Under the pieces are notes generated by a model. It did not search any database, was not told the DNA's origin, and worked only from the letters and a program-made list of their open reading frames with translations. 64,000 nt of DNA from Diphasiastrum complanatum (taxonomy: Eukaryota > Streptophyta > Lycopodiopsida > Lycopodiales > Lycopodiaceae): positions 32,176,305 to 32,240,304 of the forward strand of contig CM055096.1 in assembly GCA_029204225.1 (NCBI GenBank), given 5' to 3'. The position numbers and the translations under genes were made by a program. Shown in pieces: positions 1 through 12,817 of the stretch (its first letter is position 1; every line of letters starts with the position of its first letter).

Positions 1-532
1 ATGTGTCACAAGGGCTAGGGGGTGGCAATAGCCACGAATTGCCTTGCACTATATTATGTGCAATATGGGTCATCAACTAAGTGTCATTAGTTTTAGTTGG
101 ACTTTAAAAGTGCATTTTTATTTTTTTGAGAATTATGATGCTAGTTGGTGGGAAAAAAAGTGCAAATGCAAGTTTGTTGTGAAGGTGTGCTACTTATTTT
201 TCATGGGTGATCAGAGTAAATGCATATTCTTTAAATAGGTAGCAAATCAAAATGCAAATTATGGGATATAACTAAGCCTCGAAAAAGAGCCACAAATAAA
301 GCCAAAGCTAATTACTTTTAGGAAAATGTATTTGCTAATGACCTTTGCGTTGGGTAAAACGGTCATATAAATTATGGTGATGATAGTTTGCAAGAATTAA
401 TTTTTTTTTATGGCCCATAGTTTTAACTTTTATAGGCTATGATAATCTCTTTGAACTTATTTAAAGACTTTTTATGGGCATAGTTTGAAATTCTTTATGG
501 ATTTCAAAACTCACATTTTATTGGCATGTCAC

Positions 533-535
<3 letters not shown>
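1..535. other. AT-rich stretch, nothing recognised
   Basis: No coding region, RNA gene or repeat could be recognised. Frames are short and interrupted on both strands. Confidence 0.5.

Positions 536-588
<53 letters not shown>
536..588. repeat. (TA)n microsatellite
   Basis: About 26 uninterrupted AT dinucleotides. Frames reading Tyr-Ile repeats across it are artefacts. Confidence 0.97.
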
Positions 589-590
<2 letters not shown>

Positions 591-1023
591 GCCACAATAT
601 GCTCTTAAAAAACAAATTATTATAGGTTTTTTTGTTTGGTAACATAGTTAAGCAAGTAGTGATTGTTATATGCAACATATATATAACTTGGTTGGCCAAG
701 CCATGTACAAAGCTAAGCTCCTTAGATGTCACTACAGGGTGTTCTAGAATCGATTCTGCATCTTTTCGGATGTAGTCAAAATTCTACCCATACAGCTTAT
801 TGCGATGGAGTTTTATGGAACTCAAAGTTCATATTTCAAAATTGATCTATAAATGGCTTTTCATCCCTCTATTTTGAGGGGATTCTATTGTTATTTGTGA
901 AAGGTGAGCACTAGCATTGATCAAAATTGCTCACGCTTTTTGTGCTACGTATTTTAGATCGCAATGTGTATGCATATGTATTCGATTTACAAAAAAAATA
1001 TTTACAATTTTACAGGTGTGGCT

Positions 1024-2285
1024 TCAATTTTCATCTGAGAAGAAGGCATTGCCTCTACGAATGCCTTTAGCTTCCTCATCGTCATCACCCTCGCCGCTGT
1101 CGCCAATTCCCGCCACCGTCCCCTCGGCTTGCTGATCCTGCGCAAGTTCTTGATCAATCTGTTCCTCTTGCGCTTCATGAATCTGCACACACGATCACAG
1201 GTACTTTGAGAAATTTGAATGCAATGCAAAACCCTATTTGAGCTGAACATGAGGTACATACGTATTTTGTGAAAGTTGAATGCAATGCAATCCTATTTAA
1301 ACTAGAGAGTAGTTTCAACTATCAGGAAATAAGTTAGGGTTTACCTGATCTATTGGAAAGATGCCTCTACTTTCCAGTTCCTTGTGCATGTTCTCGAAAT
1401 TACGATTGTAGCAAAGTTTATATTCTTCATCACTTGGAACTCTGTCATAGATCACATTCTGTAGACACCTCAAAAAAACTTGTTAGCAATTGAGCTATGA
1501 ATATAACTTAGTTGACTTAAGCTATGAATAGAACTTAACAATGCAATTTAGAATTAAAAGTTACTCATGAAATAATATTTAAAACGCTATTTCCCCCCGG
1601 AGCCAAGATGACTGATACTATTCATGCTTAGTCTTACTCTTGTTGCTTCCTTGTGCTTGTCATTTTTATGGGGAGTTTTCCTAAACTCACTCACGAGGGA
1701 AGTCTAGGTACTTTTGCTACAGGAGGTTGGCTTCCCTGGTTTACCTGGCCTTCGAGATGGCGGAGCTTGTCACGATAGTGACGCATGTGCTCACCAAGCT
1801 TTTCCTCCATCCATTTATTACTAAATGGATGGTCACGAGGAAATTCCCTATGCAATGCCTCTATGATACGATCCTTCTCATCTCATGGCTATACGCGCCA
1901 ATCATGGAGAGGATTGCTAATGTATAATTTGGCCAGTTCACGAGCTCGTCTCATGACCAAATATCCATTTTTGTCGCCCATATTCAAAGACCCATCAGCA
2001 TGAATCTCATATGGGCGTGTGCTAGACTCGCTAGTAGGGATAGGCGATCCAGTCACCGCATCCTCATGCACCGACTGCTCGGTGTAGATCACCGTGCACT
2101 CAGAAGGGTGCATATTTCTAAAACATAGTGTCATTTTGTGGTCACTGCCAGAGGTGAAACCTTTACGGCCACCACCGAAGCTACTGCCGCCGCTAGAGGG
2201 GGGCGCACCCTCAGAAGTGCACCCCCTTGGAAGAACTAGACAACTGGTCATGTCGACCGCGTCGTCCACCACTTCCACTGGCCAT
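1024..2285 (-). pseudogene. Three-exon gene relic of unknown function, probably transposon-associated
   Basis: Three phase-0 coding blocks can be joined on the minus strand. Exon 1 runs from about 2285 to 1745 and ends with residues like YRDKLRHLEGQ before a CAG|GTAAAC donor. Exon 2 is 1458-1345 (acceptor ctacag; residues such as DEEYKLCYNRNFENMHKEL and GIFPIDQ; donor CAG|GTAAAC). Exon 3 is 1182-1024, a very acidic tail ending FFSDEN and a TGA. Introns are 286 and 162 bp. Exon 1 has two in-frame stops a codon apart, just before DEKDRIIEALHREFPRDH, and a frame break near the ATG at about 2285, where a Gly/Ser/Arg-rich start (MASGSGGRRGRHDQ) reads only about 24 codons. The charged, helix-rich make-up recalls proteins carried by plant En/Spm-type repeats, but no family was firmly recognised. 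The exon structure is seen directly; the function is not known. Confidence 0.5.
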
Positions 2286-2299
2286 CAAGACCAATGGTA

Positions 2300-4144
2300 C
2301 AATAACTAACCACGTAAAAAACATTGAAAAATGTATGGAAAACTACGCTAAATTACTACAAGAAAACTAAACTAAACACTTTGGTTGCAACTAAGTAGAT
2401 GCTAACAAGTAACAAGATCACTATGAACATGAAAATAAAAATGAGAATACAAGGGCAAGCAACAAGCAACAAGATCACTATGAAAATGAAAATGAGTAAT
2501 GGCAAGCAAGAAAACAATGAAGCAAGGAAACAAAATGAGCAATGGCAAGCATGGAAGCAAGGAAGCAAAATGAGAGAATTGAGAATGAGAGGGCATTTCA
2601 AATCGTCTGTCGCTTTGGGCGACGAATATATGTCGCTGCAAATGTCGCTGGGCGACACATAATTGACTTTAAAAAATTAGTGACATATGTGGGCATGTAG
2701 AGATGTTCAAGCGACATTTGTTGGCATGTAGTGATGTTTGTTAATAATTTAGTGATGTTTATGAGGCTTTTCTTAACCAATTCTTGGATTTATGGACAAT
2801 ATTTTAGTTGATCCTTAGATTTGTGGACAATGCTGAGGTATATTATCATCAATGCAGGTCAAACCATAGTACTCATGGTTCTGAGAACTGTGCAAAAGTG
2901 ATTATTGAATCACTGTTGCTCTGTGTCATAAATTGAAGATTTTTGTTGGCTTCTATACATCCAAAGCTATCTTTCAAACTATTTGAAAGACTTTTTTTGA
3001 AAGTAACTAATACTTTGTGCTTAGATATAGACTTTGCTACAATTGAATTGAATTAATTAACTATTAAGTACATGGTTCACTGTAAAATGTTTGAGAACCG
3101 TACGATTCACTATACGGTTCTCAAAACCGTGGTCAACCGTGGATGGGGTTCACAGATTCGATGAGTAAACATATGCATCAAGCTAAGCTGCAAGACATTG
3201 GATCATGATGTGTGCAATTGATGAGTACTATTGTAGATGGACGACTATATCTTTTTTTAAGAAGGATTTAAGGCCAATTCTTAGTTTTATGGACAATGCT
3301 GAGTACTACGATGACCTTGTACAATTCAGCTGATCATTGGATATCCCCGGGGAAGTTGCAACAAGATTAAAGTTAGCCAACTATATTCTATGGCATTTCT
3401 CTCTCATGATATCCAAAAATCATAGCCACCTGCTAAAATAGAATATAGCTGATCTCAGTAACAATGTCCAGGCTTTTGAAGTTCAAATACAAAATTTTTA
3501 AATAAAGTTGGAGCATTGGAAGCTGATGATGATGTGATGATGATCGTCTTCGTTGTCAAATTTCAGAGTTTAGGACTCATTTTGATTCACAAACTATCAA
3601 TAAGAGTGATTGGTAGCTTGGGATCTTGATCTGTATCAAGACTAGCATCCCATTCTAGCTTCTACTTGACAATTTCCAGTGATCCAAGCAAGAACAATAA
3701 AAAATGATGATCAAATGGCTTCACACATGTGAAGTACTGTCACTGTACAGCCTGCTAACAAAAAATTAGTTTACCTAAGAAATACAAAGCATTCATTCAC
3801 AAAGAATTAGCTTAAGAGAGTGAAAACACAATGATTGTTTACAAAATCAACAATGGATCTATCATGGATCAAGTACACAATGATGATAATCTGTCTCTAG
3901 ACTGCTTCCAGCACGTGTGGGACAGCTCATTGTACTCATCCATATCCACTTTAGATAAGATCTATCTAATTTGCCACATCATCCATTGGTAGTTTGTGTT
4001 GACCTTCTAGATTCCTACAATCTAGGAGATAACTCCTATAGTTTAGGAAATTCCATATTTGACTCAAATAAACTATAAGTAAAATGGATCTGAATATTAC
4101 AAGTGTTATTTCACATGTGTGCACAGGTCCTCACACATGTGGAT
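2300..4144. other. Non-genic stretch with a possible CACTA-type end
   Basis: No gene is supported. Near 2354-2366 the sequence TACTACAAGAAAA is one base from the usual plant CACTA terminus. At 2600-2760 there are repeated TGTCGCT / GCGACA words like the subterminal repeats of such elements. Around 2405-2500 a roughly 35-bp segment (AACAAGATCACTATGAA and flank) occurs twice. The rest to 4144 is AT-rich and featureless. Confidence 0.35.
3091..3124. repeat. Perfect 12-bp inverted repeat
   Basis: TTGAGAACCGTA and TACGGTTCTCAA are exact reverse complements around a 10-base loop. Related GAGAACCG words recur near 57.9 kb, which suggests a dispersed repeat with a hairpin. Confidence 0.7.
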
Positions 4145-5217
4145 TTTTGGATTAGTCTCCTTCTTACTAATCAACTAATCGATTTTAATCTTCATCCATT
4201 GTTTATCCAGTTTTGCGGATTTTTTAGTGTTCTATTACAGTCTGCAGATTACAAGTGTTTTTCACAGTTTGCAGAAATACACGAAATTTGACTACAGTGT
4301 CAGATTTTCATTTTCTCTCACTTCGACTTTTTCGCATGTAAGGAATTATGAGTAAATATGCAGAGTCGCATTTTTTGCTTTCTCCAATGTGCCTCAAATG
4401 TTAAGGAAATGACTCTGGCAAAAGTATAGGGCTACCCTAAATGGGATTTAAGGGCATTGCTGTCTTTTTCGCAAAATCCCGACACTGTCATCTTTTTTGC
4501 CTGTGGCAGTTTTAGTCCATTTCTACAGAGTGACAATTTTGGTTCATTTATGCAGACAGACTGTTTACGACCAATTTCCACTGCTTATCAGCAATCACTG
4601 AGAAGGAACTGGATGGATGCCAGCGGACATAAGCCAACTGGCAATTGCATTTGATGACCTAATTTCTTAGTATAAATAGTTGTTTATATTCATACAGTTT
4701 CAAGTGTGAAAAACGATCAAAGAGATCAATCAGCAAGTATTGTAATTAGCTCTATCTCTCTCAAGCCTGCGAGCTTGAACACTCTTGAGCATTCTAGCTC
4801 ACTTCTTAAAGTTGTTTTAGAGATTGCTATTGCACTATTGCTTATCAGCATAGCTACTTGTTATCAGACTTATCCTCAGTTACTCAGAGACAGCTTAGAG
4901 TGCGTGGTTTCTATTCACTAATGTTTTGCGCTCATTAGCATCTGATTTTGTTTTTCTGAATCAACACCTATCTTTTATTGCGTTCAGTATATGTCAGAAT
5001 GCATGCATCTCTATATTTCTTTTGTAACTGATAAATTGTCTGAGAATTCAATACTTCATGTTTGGCTATGTAATCACTTAGTATATAGCTATTTCAAAGT
5101 TAGTTGCTAAAGATTGAACGTGATTCTTATCACTACTATTTTGTTCAATTTTTGATAGGCATAGTCATGCACTGGAAGTAGGAGGTTCTACTACGATTAT
5201 CTAACCTATTTTCAACA
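4145..5217 (+). repeat. 5' LTR of copia A
   Basis: The start matches the 3' LTR at 19488 and the LTR at 34047 (TTGGATTAGTCTCC-like; the first bases are eroded here). It ends in CAACA directly before the primer site. A TATAAATAG box lies at about 4669. Length is about 1.07 kb. Confidence 0.85.
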
Positions 5218-5229
5218 TGGTATCAAAGC
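5218..5229 (+). promoter_or_regulatory. Primer-binding site of copia A
   Basis: TGGTATCAAAGC, one base from the TGGTATCAGAGC complement of initiator tRNA-Met used by plant copia elements, abuts the LTR. Confidence 0.85.
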
Positions 5230-5424
5230 TATTTCACTAGTTCTTTATCTGATTCCTACATGGCATCAGAGCAAAATCTCTAATACTTGATATCTTTCGC
5301 GATATCAAATTGATAATCATACTCTTCAGTTCTTTTCAACCTTTCAGTATCAGAGAATTGATTTCCTATTGTTGGCATTACTGCATCTTAGCATCACCGA
5401 TACAATTGACAGACTAAGTTCCAG

Positions 5425-6243
5425 ATGGATTCTCAAAGTAAAGTTGATCTTATCGCAGACAAGCTGAATGGATCCAATTATCATTTGTGAAAATTTAAGA
5501 TGAAGACCTTGCTAATCACCAGCAAATTATGGGATGTTGTTACATGTACAGAAGTAAAACCTAAAGATGACGACTCAAAGTGAAAATTGAAGGATGGTAA
5601 AGCTTTTGCGTTTATTATTCTCAATATATCATATACACAGATTGGACACATAGCTGAAGCTAAAATGTCAAGAGATATTTGGGACATCCTGAACTCACTA
5701 TATGATGTGAGGGACGTAACTACTAAGTTACATCTATGAAGGAAATTCTTCACATTCAAGATGTCTATTGGTGATTCTCTTCATAGTCACATTAACCAGT
5801 TTAAGAATCTCTTGCAATAGATGGCCACTGTCGGATCAGTCATAGACGATCAAGATGCAATTATGACATTGCTTTCAAGCTTGCCCTCTACATATGAGAA
5901 CTGGGTGATGATCATATCGACACACTCAGATTTAACTCTTACTAGAGTTATCACTATGTTGCTGCAAGAAGACAATCGAAGAAGTCAAGACACTTTGTCT
6001 ACTTCCTCCTCTCAAGCTCTATATGTCAGCAAAGGCTCTAAGCGACAAAATCAGAAAAACTCCAAGAAGGCTGCAAAGAATCAGAAACAGACTCAAAGTC
6101 AAGCACAATCATCAGATCCACAATCGAAGAAGAAGATGTTTTGTAGGTATTGCAAGCGCAATAACCATGAGATCAAGGATTGTTGAATTCTCCAAGCGAA
6201 GAACAGCCAAGCAACCTGATCAACAAGCAACATAGTTTCATCA
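5425..6243 (+). pseudogene. copia A gag, with stop codons
   Basis: Starts MDSQSKVDLIADKLNGSNYH, the typical copia gag opening, in which a LNGSNY segment precedes a Trp-Lys-rich helix. The frame is interrupted by several stops, including a TGA where the family has Trp, but stays in the same register to a CCHC zinc knuckle (CRYCKRNNHEIKDC) at about 6142-6185. The last open block, 5821-6186, includes the basic linker before the knuckle. Gag would form the particle and package RNA; this copy cannot be translated. Confidence 0.85.
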
Positions 6244-6258
6244 TCTCCCCAGGTCAAA

Positions 6259-7186
6259 GTGGATGAAGGTCCATTCATGGTCAAAGATCAAAGCGCAATT
6301 TTGGATGATTCATTGTTTCTAGATTTTGGAGCAACTCAACACATGACCAATCAACGTGAGATCTTCAACTCCTACACACCTTACAGCACAAAGAAATTTA
6401 TTCATCTTGGTGACAATTGTACTCACACTATTGAAGGTGAAGGTACTCTAAGATTGCAATTTCAGCATGATCAATTCAAACTACTATCAAAGGTCTTATA
6501 TGTTCCTAAACTCTCTACAAATCCATTATCAATAAGTAGAATTTACAGATTTAGGTCATAAGGTAGAATTCGAATCTGATCAATGCAAAATTATTGATAG
6601 GAGTAATAAGATCCTTGCACTCGGCAAGAGACATAGTTATTTATATAGATTGGTGCATTGTTATTCTGAGTCTAGTCAAGCCTTGAAAATCTCTGTTCTA
6701 GTCAATAAAGCATTACTATGGCATCATCGCTTAGGACACTTGAATTATGCATCTATTTTGAACATGTCCAGACAATCCATGGTTCTTGATCTCGACTATC
6801 CTTCTGGTAAGGTCGATCTCCTTGTTTGCCATAGTTGCATCTTTGGGAAGCAAGCTAGGATTCATTTTAGACCAAACCATAGGCATGCAGCAAAAGATCT
6901 GTTAGATGTTGTTCATACAAATATATGTGGACCTATGCAAACTCCTTCATTATTATATGCAAAGCATTTCATCACTTTCATTGACGAGTTCTCCAGAAGA
7001 ATAGTTGTTTATTTCATTAAACAAAAACCAGAGGCTTTCATCAAATTCAGACAATTCAAAGAGCATGCTGAGAATCAAACTGGCAAACGAATCAAAGCAC
7101 TGAGGTCAGATAACAGGGGAGAAGATATCTCCATCGAATTCAAGAAGTATTGCCTTTATAATGGCATTGAGCAACAATACATTACT
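6259..7186 (+). pseudogene. copia A protease and N-terminal integrase
   Basis: The block 6259-6561 contains an aspartic-protease core, LFLDFGATQHM, in which the usual D-S/T-G reads D-F-G, so the active site is damaged. After a frameshift, 6650-7186 encodes the GAG-pre-integrase/zinc region (WHHRLGHLN ... CHSCIFGKQ) and the start of the integrase core. HTNICGP stands where HTDICGP is expected, so the first catalytic Asp is lost. The frame then meets the LTR of B at 7187, directly after the codons for QQYIT. It continues at 17204 with the usual SQSNGLAERKNRT segment. Confidence 0.88.
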
Positions 7187-7662
7187 AGTTAGAAATCATA
7201 GTTAATCTGATATACATTTTATGTAAGCTCTAAATGAGATGATGTAATTATTGTAAAGTTTATTTGGTTTACTGTATATGGTTGTGATCGGGACGTGACT
7301 CGTTAGGATATATTGATCGGGCATTGATCCCGTAGACGGCTACCTGGGTTAGCCGGGTAGCCACACGTAGGAAGAAATCAGCCTGTACAGTGATTTTGAG
7401 TTCATTATGCTATACACAGGGGCATGTACTGGGTTTGTTAGTATATGTGGCCATATTGGGCCTAACTCTAGTTTGGCAGGTGGTAGGCCAGTTTAGTGAC
7501 ACATGTTGAGCCCATGCAATTTGGGGCTTTGCTATATGTACAGTGTTTCTTCATAATAGACTTAACTTTTGTTGTGCCATCTTTGAGAGCTTGTGAGGAG
7601 TGGCTATGGTGATTGTGTGATGTGATCTGCATACTGCACTAGATCCTAACAGAATTCCAACT
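7187..7662 (+). repeat. 5' LTR of B
   Basis: Begins AGTTAGAAAT and ends CCAACT, followed at once by the primer site. Termini are AG...CT rather than TG...CA. Contains a hairpin, GGCTACC ... GGTAGCC, at 7338-7362. Confidence 0.88.
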
Positions 7663-10600
7663 TGGTATCAGAGCTACAGGGTGTTGCAGGTATGCACGAT
7701 CCGGTGGAGCTATGGGATAGTGTCTTTCACCAGGAGAAGTAGCACTCAAAGCGTCTCAGGAGAGAGGACTCCATACGAGGTATTGGCAGTTCGGATGGCA
7801 AGAGACATCAAAGTTCCTTCGATCGGAGCTTCAGGGAAGATCAGAACAATCGTCGTAGGAGAATTCTTGGAAGAATTCTGAAAATTGCTCAAAAATGGTG
7901 TATTGCTTCGAAAAACGGCTGTGACGGAAAATTGGCTAGAACTTCTTCGATAATTCGTCAATTATTGAGTGAAGTAGATCAAAAGGTGGAGCAGGGTAGT
8001 AGCATCTCAGGGTTGAGAGGATTTTGAAATCCATTTACAGTGGGAGGAGAAAGGAGCAGTTCTGTGAATTGCCAAAAAGTGGCCTAGTTGACGAAAAACG
8101 GAAAGTCACGGATCTTTCTCTGTATTTGACGGAATTGTGCACTATAAATTGCTACCCAACATCTTACTGTAGGGGCCAAGCTACGGGTGAAGTCTCAGGG
8201 ACAGCCATGAAGCATTGAAAGAGCAATTACTCCTTCTCAGAGGCTATAGTGTATGAAGGCACCTAGGGTTTATAGTTGAAAAATGATGGATCTTTCATTG
8301 TAGAAGATCATTTTCAAGTATGTAAAAGCTTACGTCTAGGAGCCTTGGTACTGCCAATAGGAGGCCAGGTGGCCATAGTCATCCATCCTCCCATTAGAGA
8401 GTATTCAAGCTATGAAGCTGTGATGGAAAAATGCAGGTATTATGGGGAAAACCCATGGATCTCGGGCTATTGAAGATCAATTTTGGAGCTATAAAGAGGT
8501 ACAAGAGGGTGCCCTAGCAGGATGAAGCTAGCTGAAATGGCCGTGGACAGCCATGCACTAGAAATGAAGCTGGAACGCTTAAGTGCAGGCAGCCATATCT
8601 ATGGAAGGAGTGAAGAAGAAAAAGGATAAAGAGGATGCGCAAGAGGGTCGCGCGCAACAATGGAGAGGGGTACCATAGTGTTTAAAGCGGTCCAATGGTT
8701 GCAAGCAAGCACTTCAATGCACAGAAACGATTTGGATCATTAGATCGAGCTCCATTGTGATGGATGGCCATGATAGATAGCTCGGAGAGCAATCTTGACC
8801 GTCGAATGAAATCTCACCATTGGATTCAAGTTGAAGTGGACCCAAAGGCCTTGAAGGGCCATATGCATGCAATAAAAATTTTCATATTGAAAGTTAAAGT
8901 GGACCCGAAGTGCCAGAAGAGCAATTCTTCATTAAGAAACTTCAATATGAAGTTACAGTTCATTTTTGCAAGCTATTTTTTGGAAGGGCCTAACCTTGGC
9001 TAGAAAGCACCTTCTTTGGTCATCCTTGGGCCAAAATGACCCCTGAAACTGGCTGCTCAGAGCCAGCGGATAGAGCAATGTCATAGACAAGGAGAAACGT
9101 GTTGTAGGGTGTTTTAATTGCCATTCTATTGAGTGGAGTGCAGGTGACCTAGTGATGCGATACATTCGCCATTTGGGTACCGTAGGGTCAAATTTGGGGC
9201 AATTTTTGGCTGGTGAAACTTGCTACAGGGCGGTACAATGAGGCATTATCGCTTCAAAATCATTATTACTTACTTTTGACAGGGTAACAGGGTGTTTGGA
9301 GGTGGTAAATGCAGTATGGGAGCGAATGGTAGCGGAATTGTGTAGAGAAAGCTAGTTTTGGCGACGGAAGTGCAGTTTGGCGGCATGACTACTCATCATT
9401 GGCAACAATTTTGAGAGGGCAAGCAATCACAGGTGAGAGGTAGGCATGGTATGTCGGTTACAGGTGAAAAATTCTTGTGATCATGTTCAACTTTTGGAGT
9501 TAGAACCAACCAACGTCAAGTGGCATTTTGGGGGAACACTCTCACAGGCATGATCGGCAGTGGCATTCGCGAGTCAGGTGATAGCTAAATTGACACACAC
9601 ATTCGTTCGGAGGGAAATATGGACTATCTTGGAGGTACACACATTTTGGCAGTCACAGGTGAGATCAGGAATAAGCCTAGAGAGAGACACTCAGAACCAT
9701 ATACCTTAGTACGATTAGGGAGACAGTAGTCTCGGGATCCCGTGAGCGGAAACTCAGGGATATGCTTGCGTTGGCATGGTGTCGGGTGGCACATAGCCAG
9801 GGAGAGCGAACAAATGCTAGGAGCCAAGTGGAGCAGGTGATGCTTTGGAGTTTGGCTTGTCTAGCAGGATGGTGACCAGGATCGGAGACATCAGGTGAGC
9901 ATAGTATGTGGATGATGAGTCCATTGGGGTGGCACTCAAGGAGATGCTATAGTTGCTCAGGTATGATATGTCATTTGATGTATGGACAATGTGCTTCAGC
10001 TGGTGCATCATGTGTGGTGACCTAGGGATGGGTCATGCCTACTTGGAGGTAGATGGCATGGAGTGTACCTGTGGTGGTACATATCCTGAGGGCATGGAGT
10101 GCATTACGGGGTGATGTGGATCCAACATGCCATCAAGCATAGAAAGTTGAACCTACATGGGATGTAGGATAGGCAGATCATCATTAGTATCTCTGGGAGG
10201 TATAGCCTATGGTGAGGTTTGTGTACATTCATTTGTTGAGTCCTTGGTAGACTCTTGTGCTTGGAGCATGGGAAATGGATGGGGATCAGCTTTCAGGACT
10301 TATTGGACAGGATGTCAGGGCAAAGTGGCTTGGAGCATAGCTTTGTTTGGGAGATACATCAGAGATGAGGCTTGGAGCACTCATTGGTTCGAGATGGTTG
10401 ATCTTGGATGATGTATGAGGACATCTATGTGATATACTTGGACGTGAGGGCATCTTGGTTACAGGTGCGGGCCATGGTTGGAGACCTGATTTGGAGACCA
10501 GTGGTGTAGCAGCAGATCTACAGGTGGCACAAGTGTTGGTACGACAGGATACCACTTATGGGCAGGCCTTGGTCATGTATTTGACGCTTTATCATTTGTG

Positions 10601-11057
10601 TTGGTTTGCATGAGTGGTGTGGGCTTGCATTTCACCTTGTCAAGGGAGTCTAGATCTGAGTCGGAGTTGTATGTGGTTGTGCATTTGCTACGTCAAAATC
10701 AAAGTAGTCATTTTATGCTCATTGACTTGTCATTGTCTACTAGTTGTCTATCTGGTGAGGATGCAATCTGATGGTGGCAGTAAGATTTCCTCAGGTTGAG
10801 CCTCAGTCGCTCATTTATGTCAGCTTTACAAGTCTGTGCTTGTAAGTGTCTGATAGGATGTTAGCCTAGCTAGATGGAGGATGTAAGTCTCATGGTGGCA
10901 GTGGGATTTCCTCAATTTGAGCCATGTCACTCATGTGGTCCACTTGTGTTCAAGTCGGATTGGGGACGAGTCAGTTGGTCGAGAGTATGGTAGACTCTCT
11001 GTATGAGCATTGTGTTTACATGATACTTTGTGAGCCAAACTTGGTGGTTTGTTGGTG
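7663..11057 (+). other. Internal region of B, no coding capacity
   Basis: About 3.4 kb without a sustained frame or a recognisable gag or pol motif. It is less AT-rich than its surroundings and holds many CAGGTGA-like words (for example near 9424, 9650, 9833 and 9891). The first 1.4 kb resembles the leader of element E. The rest, about 9.2-11.0 kb, is unrecognised. Confidence 0.7.
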
Positions 11058-11139
11058 TGCTTTGTGAAAATTGTCAACATTTCCTTGTCTAGTTTTAGGC
11101 CAAAATTGCTAAAAATGGCACATAGTTTAGGATCTGACT

Positions 11140-11155
11140 TTTCACACGTGTGAAA
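11140..11155. promoter_or_regulatory. Palindromic ACGT-core site in the U3 of C
   Basis: TTTCACACGTGTGAAA is a perfect 16-bp palindrome with a CACGTG core, the type bound by plant bZIP and bHLH factors. It recurs in the 3' LTR (16049-16064), with one change in C2 (23450-23465), and as TTCACACGTGTGAA in the unrelated LTR D (22139-22152). A regulatory role is inferred from this recurrence. Confidence 0.5.
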
Positions 11156-11331
11156 CAGGTCTAGATATTTTTAGTAAGTGTATTTTTTCAGTATGAAGAA
11201 GTGTCAAACTTCAAGACCTTCGAAATGAGTCCATTTTCATGTATTTTGGACATATATGCCAATTTTACCTATATAGGGCATATTTTAGGTAAGGAGGGTC
11301 TAGAGAGAGGAGAGAGAATCATCTCTCTCAG

Positions 11332-11342
11332 CTATATATAGC
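11332..11342 (+). promoter_or_regulatory. TATA box of C
   Basis: CTATATATAGC, about 270 bp into the LTR, places the likely transcript start near 11365, which fits a U3 of about 300 bp. The same box is in the 3' LTR at about 16241. Confidence 0.6.
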
Positions 11343-11709
11343 AGGTAGGCCGTGGAGAAACAGGTTGGAGCAGATCCATTGTATTCATTTGCTTAATGAG
11401 AGATTTTTCTATTGGGTTCTCCTTCCATTGTTGGCATTGTGTAGTGATTGAGTTCAAGCTTTGTGTGTATGATCTTAGGTGCTTTCCAAAAGTGGTAGGC
11501 TGATGTATTATGGACTGTATAATGCTATTTTGGGCCGCACTTGATGTTTATGGAAGTTTCCATTTGTGATAAATGCTTTTTGATCAAGTTCTTTGCATTC
11601 TAGGTAGCATAGAATGTGTTGCCAATTCCTAGCTTATGTAGTTTGGAGTGCAAGCATTCAAGCCAATGATCTTGGAGTTTAGATCCACTTAGGATCTGTA
11701 TTTTTCACA

Positions 11710-12817
11710 TGGTATCAGAGCTGGTTGGCTTCTATTCATAGTAAGTATTCCATTTCTGGTGATATTTGGATGTTTGATCAAGTTCTAGCATGATTTTGCA
11801 TTGCTTTGTTGATCAAATCTTACTAACCTTTGTTTTGTGAGTTGAACTTGTGGATCAAAAGCATATTTCAGGTCTATTGAAGATCAGAGGCTGAAAAGAA
11901 ACTATTTTGGATCAGATCATAACACCTAATCATTTGTTGATTGTGAGGCTTGTGCATATTCAATACTAACAATGTTCTTTTCAATCCTATTGTTGACAAT
12001 CTCCATTCTTGGATGAACACTCTCCTTAAGTGGATGAAACTTCTCCTTAAGTGGATGACAAATGCTCTTTTGAGTGAGTTGTAATTCTCCTAAAGGCTGA
12101 GCAAAGCTCCCATTTGGATGAAAGATCCCCTTTTTTGGGTGAACATATTGTAAGCTCCATTGTGAAGAGCATATTGTAAAGATTGTCATCAATTTTGGCA
12201 TAAATTTTGGTGTACTTTGTTGAGCATGTAAGTAACTCTCCTTATGTAATTTGATTGGAGCATTTGCTGGAAGGTGTTAACCATTATGCAAGTGTGTTTT
12301 CAGGTTCTTAACAGGTTGAGGAACATTCTCATGTGAAGTGATCTTAGATCTACATCTAAACACCAAATTTTGACAAGATAGTGAAGCTAGTCTTGTGATT
12401 CACTAAGTGTGCTCATTCATTCACCTCTAAATCTTGTATTTATCACTTGCTGGAGTTTATAAACTTTTAGAAGTGTGGTTTACATGTGGTTTTACAGGTT
12501 GAATCAATATCTTAGTGTGGTGATCATATGTTGATCAAGTTTGTTCATTACTAGGTAATTTTGGCATCCTAGTTTTGGGTATTTTCTAAGAATGCAAGTA
12601 ACTCTTCACACCATAACTTGATTTGGTCACTTGCTGGAAAGTTTGAGAGCTTAAGCAAGAGTGTGTTCAGGTTGGTTTGAGTTTGTAATCCATTCTTAGT
12701 GTGTGCAAAGTGTTGCATGTGTTTCAATCTTCCTTTCTATGCTTGAAAGCCAAATAGTTTCAAGATAGAGGTCATTTAGGGTTCTAAATCTTTTAAGATC
12801 TTCTCCTTCTTCATTTA
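11710..12817 (+). other. Primer-binding site and 1.1-kb untranslated leader of C
   Basis: Starts with TGGTATCAGAGC (11710-11721). No long frame precedes the gag start. The leader is conserved at about 99 % in C2 (24029-24942). It contains a doubled CTCCTTAAGTGGATGA segment near 12023-12057. Packaging or translation signals are expected here by analogy; none was identified. Confidence 0.75.

Larger units (their letters stand above)
11063..11709 (+). repeat. 5' LTR of C
   Basis: TGTGAAAATTG ... TTTTTCACA, canonical TG...CA ends. Contains the palindrome at 11140 and a TATA box at 11332. Confidence 0.95.

Noticed and set aside
2399-2662. Lys/Met/Asn-rich frame
   Set aside because: Simple-sequence AAGCAA/ATGAAA repeats.
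7681-10799. Several 60-90 codon frames inside B
   Set aside because: Scattered on both strands, no shared register, no gag or pol motif; the region appears non-coding.
11926-12201. Minus-strand 91-codon frame in the leader of C (and its twin at 24193-24519)
   Set aside because: Lies antisense in an untranslated leader, repeat-like composition, no motif; explained by conservation of the leader itself.
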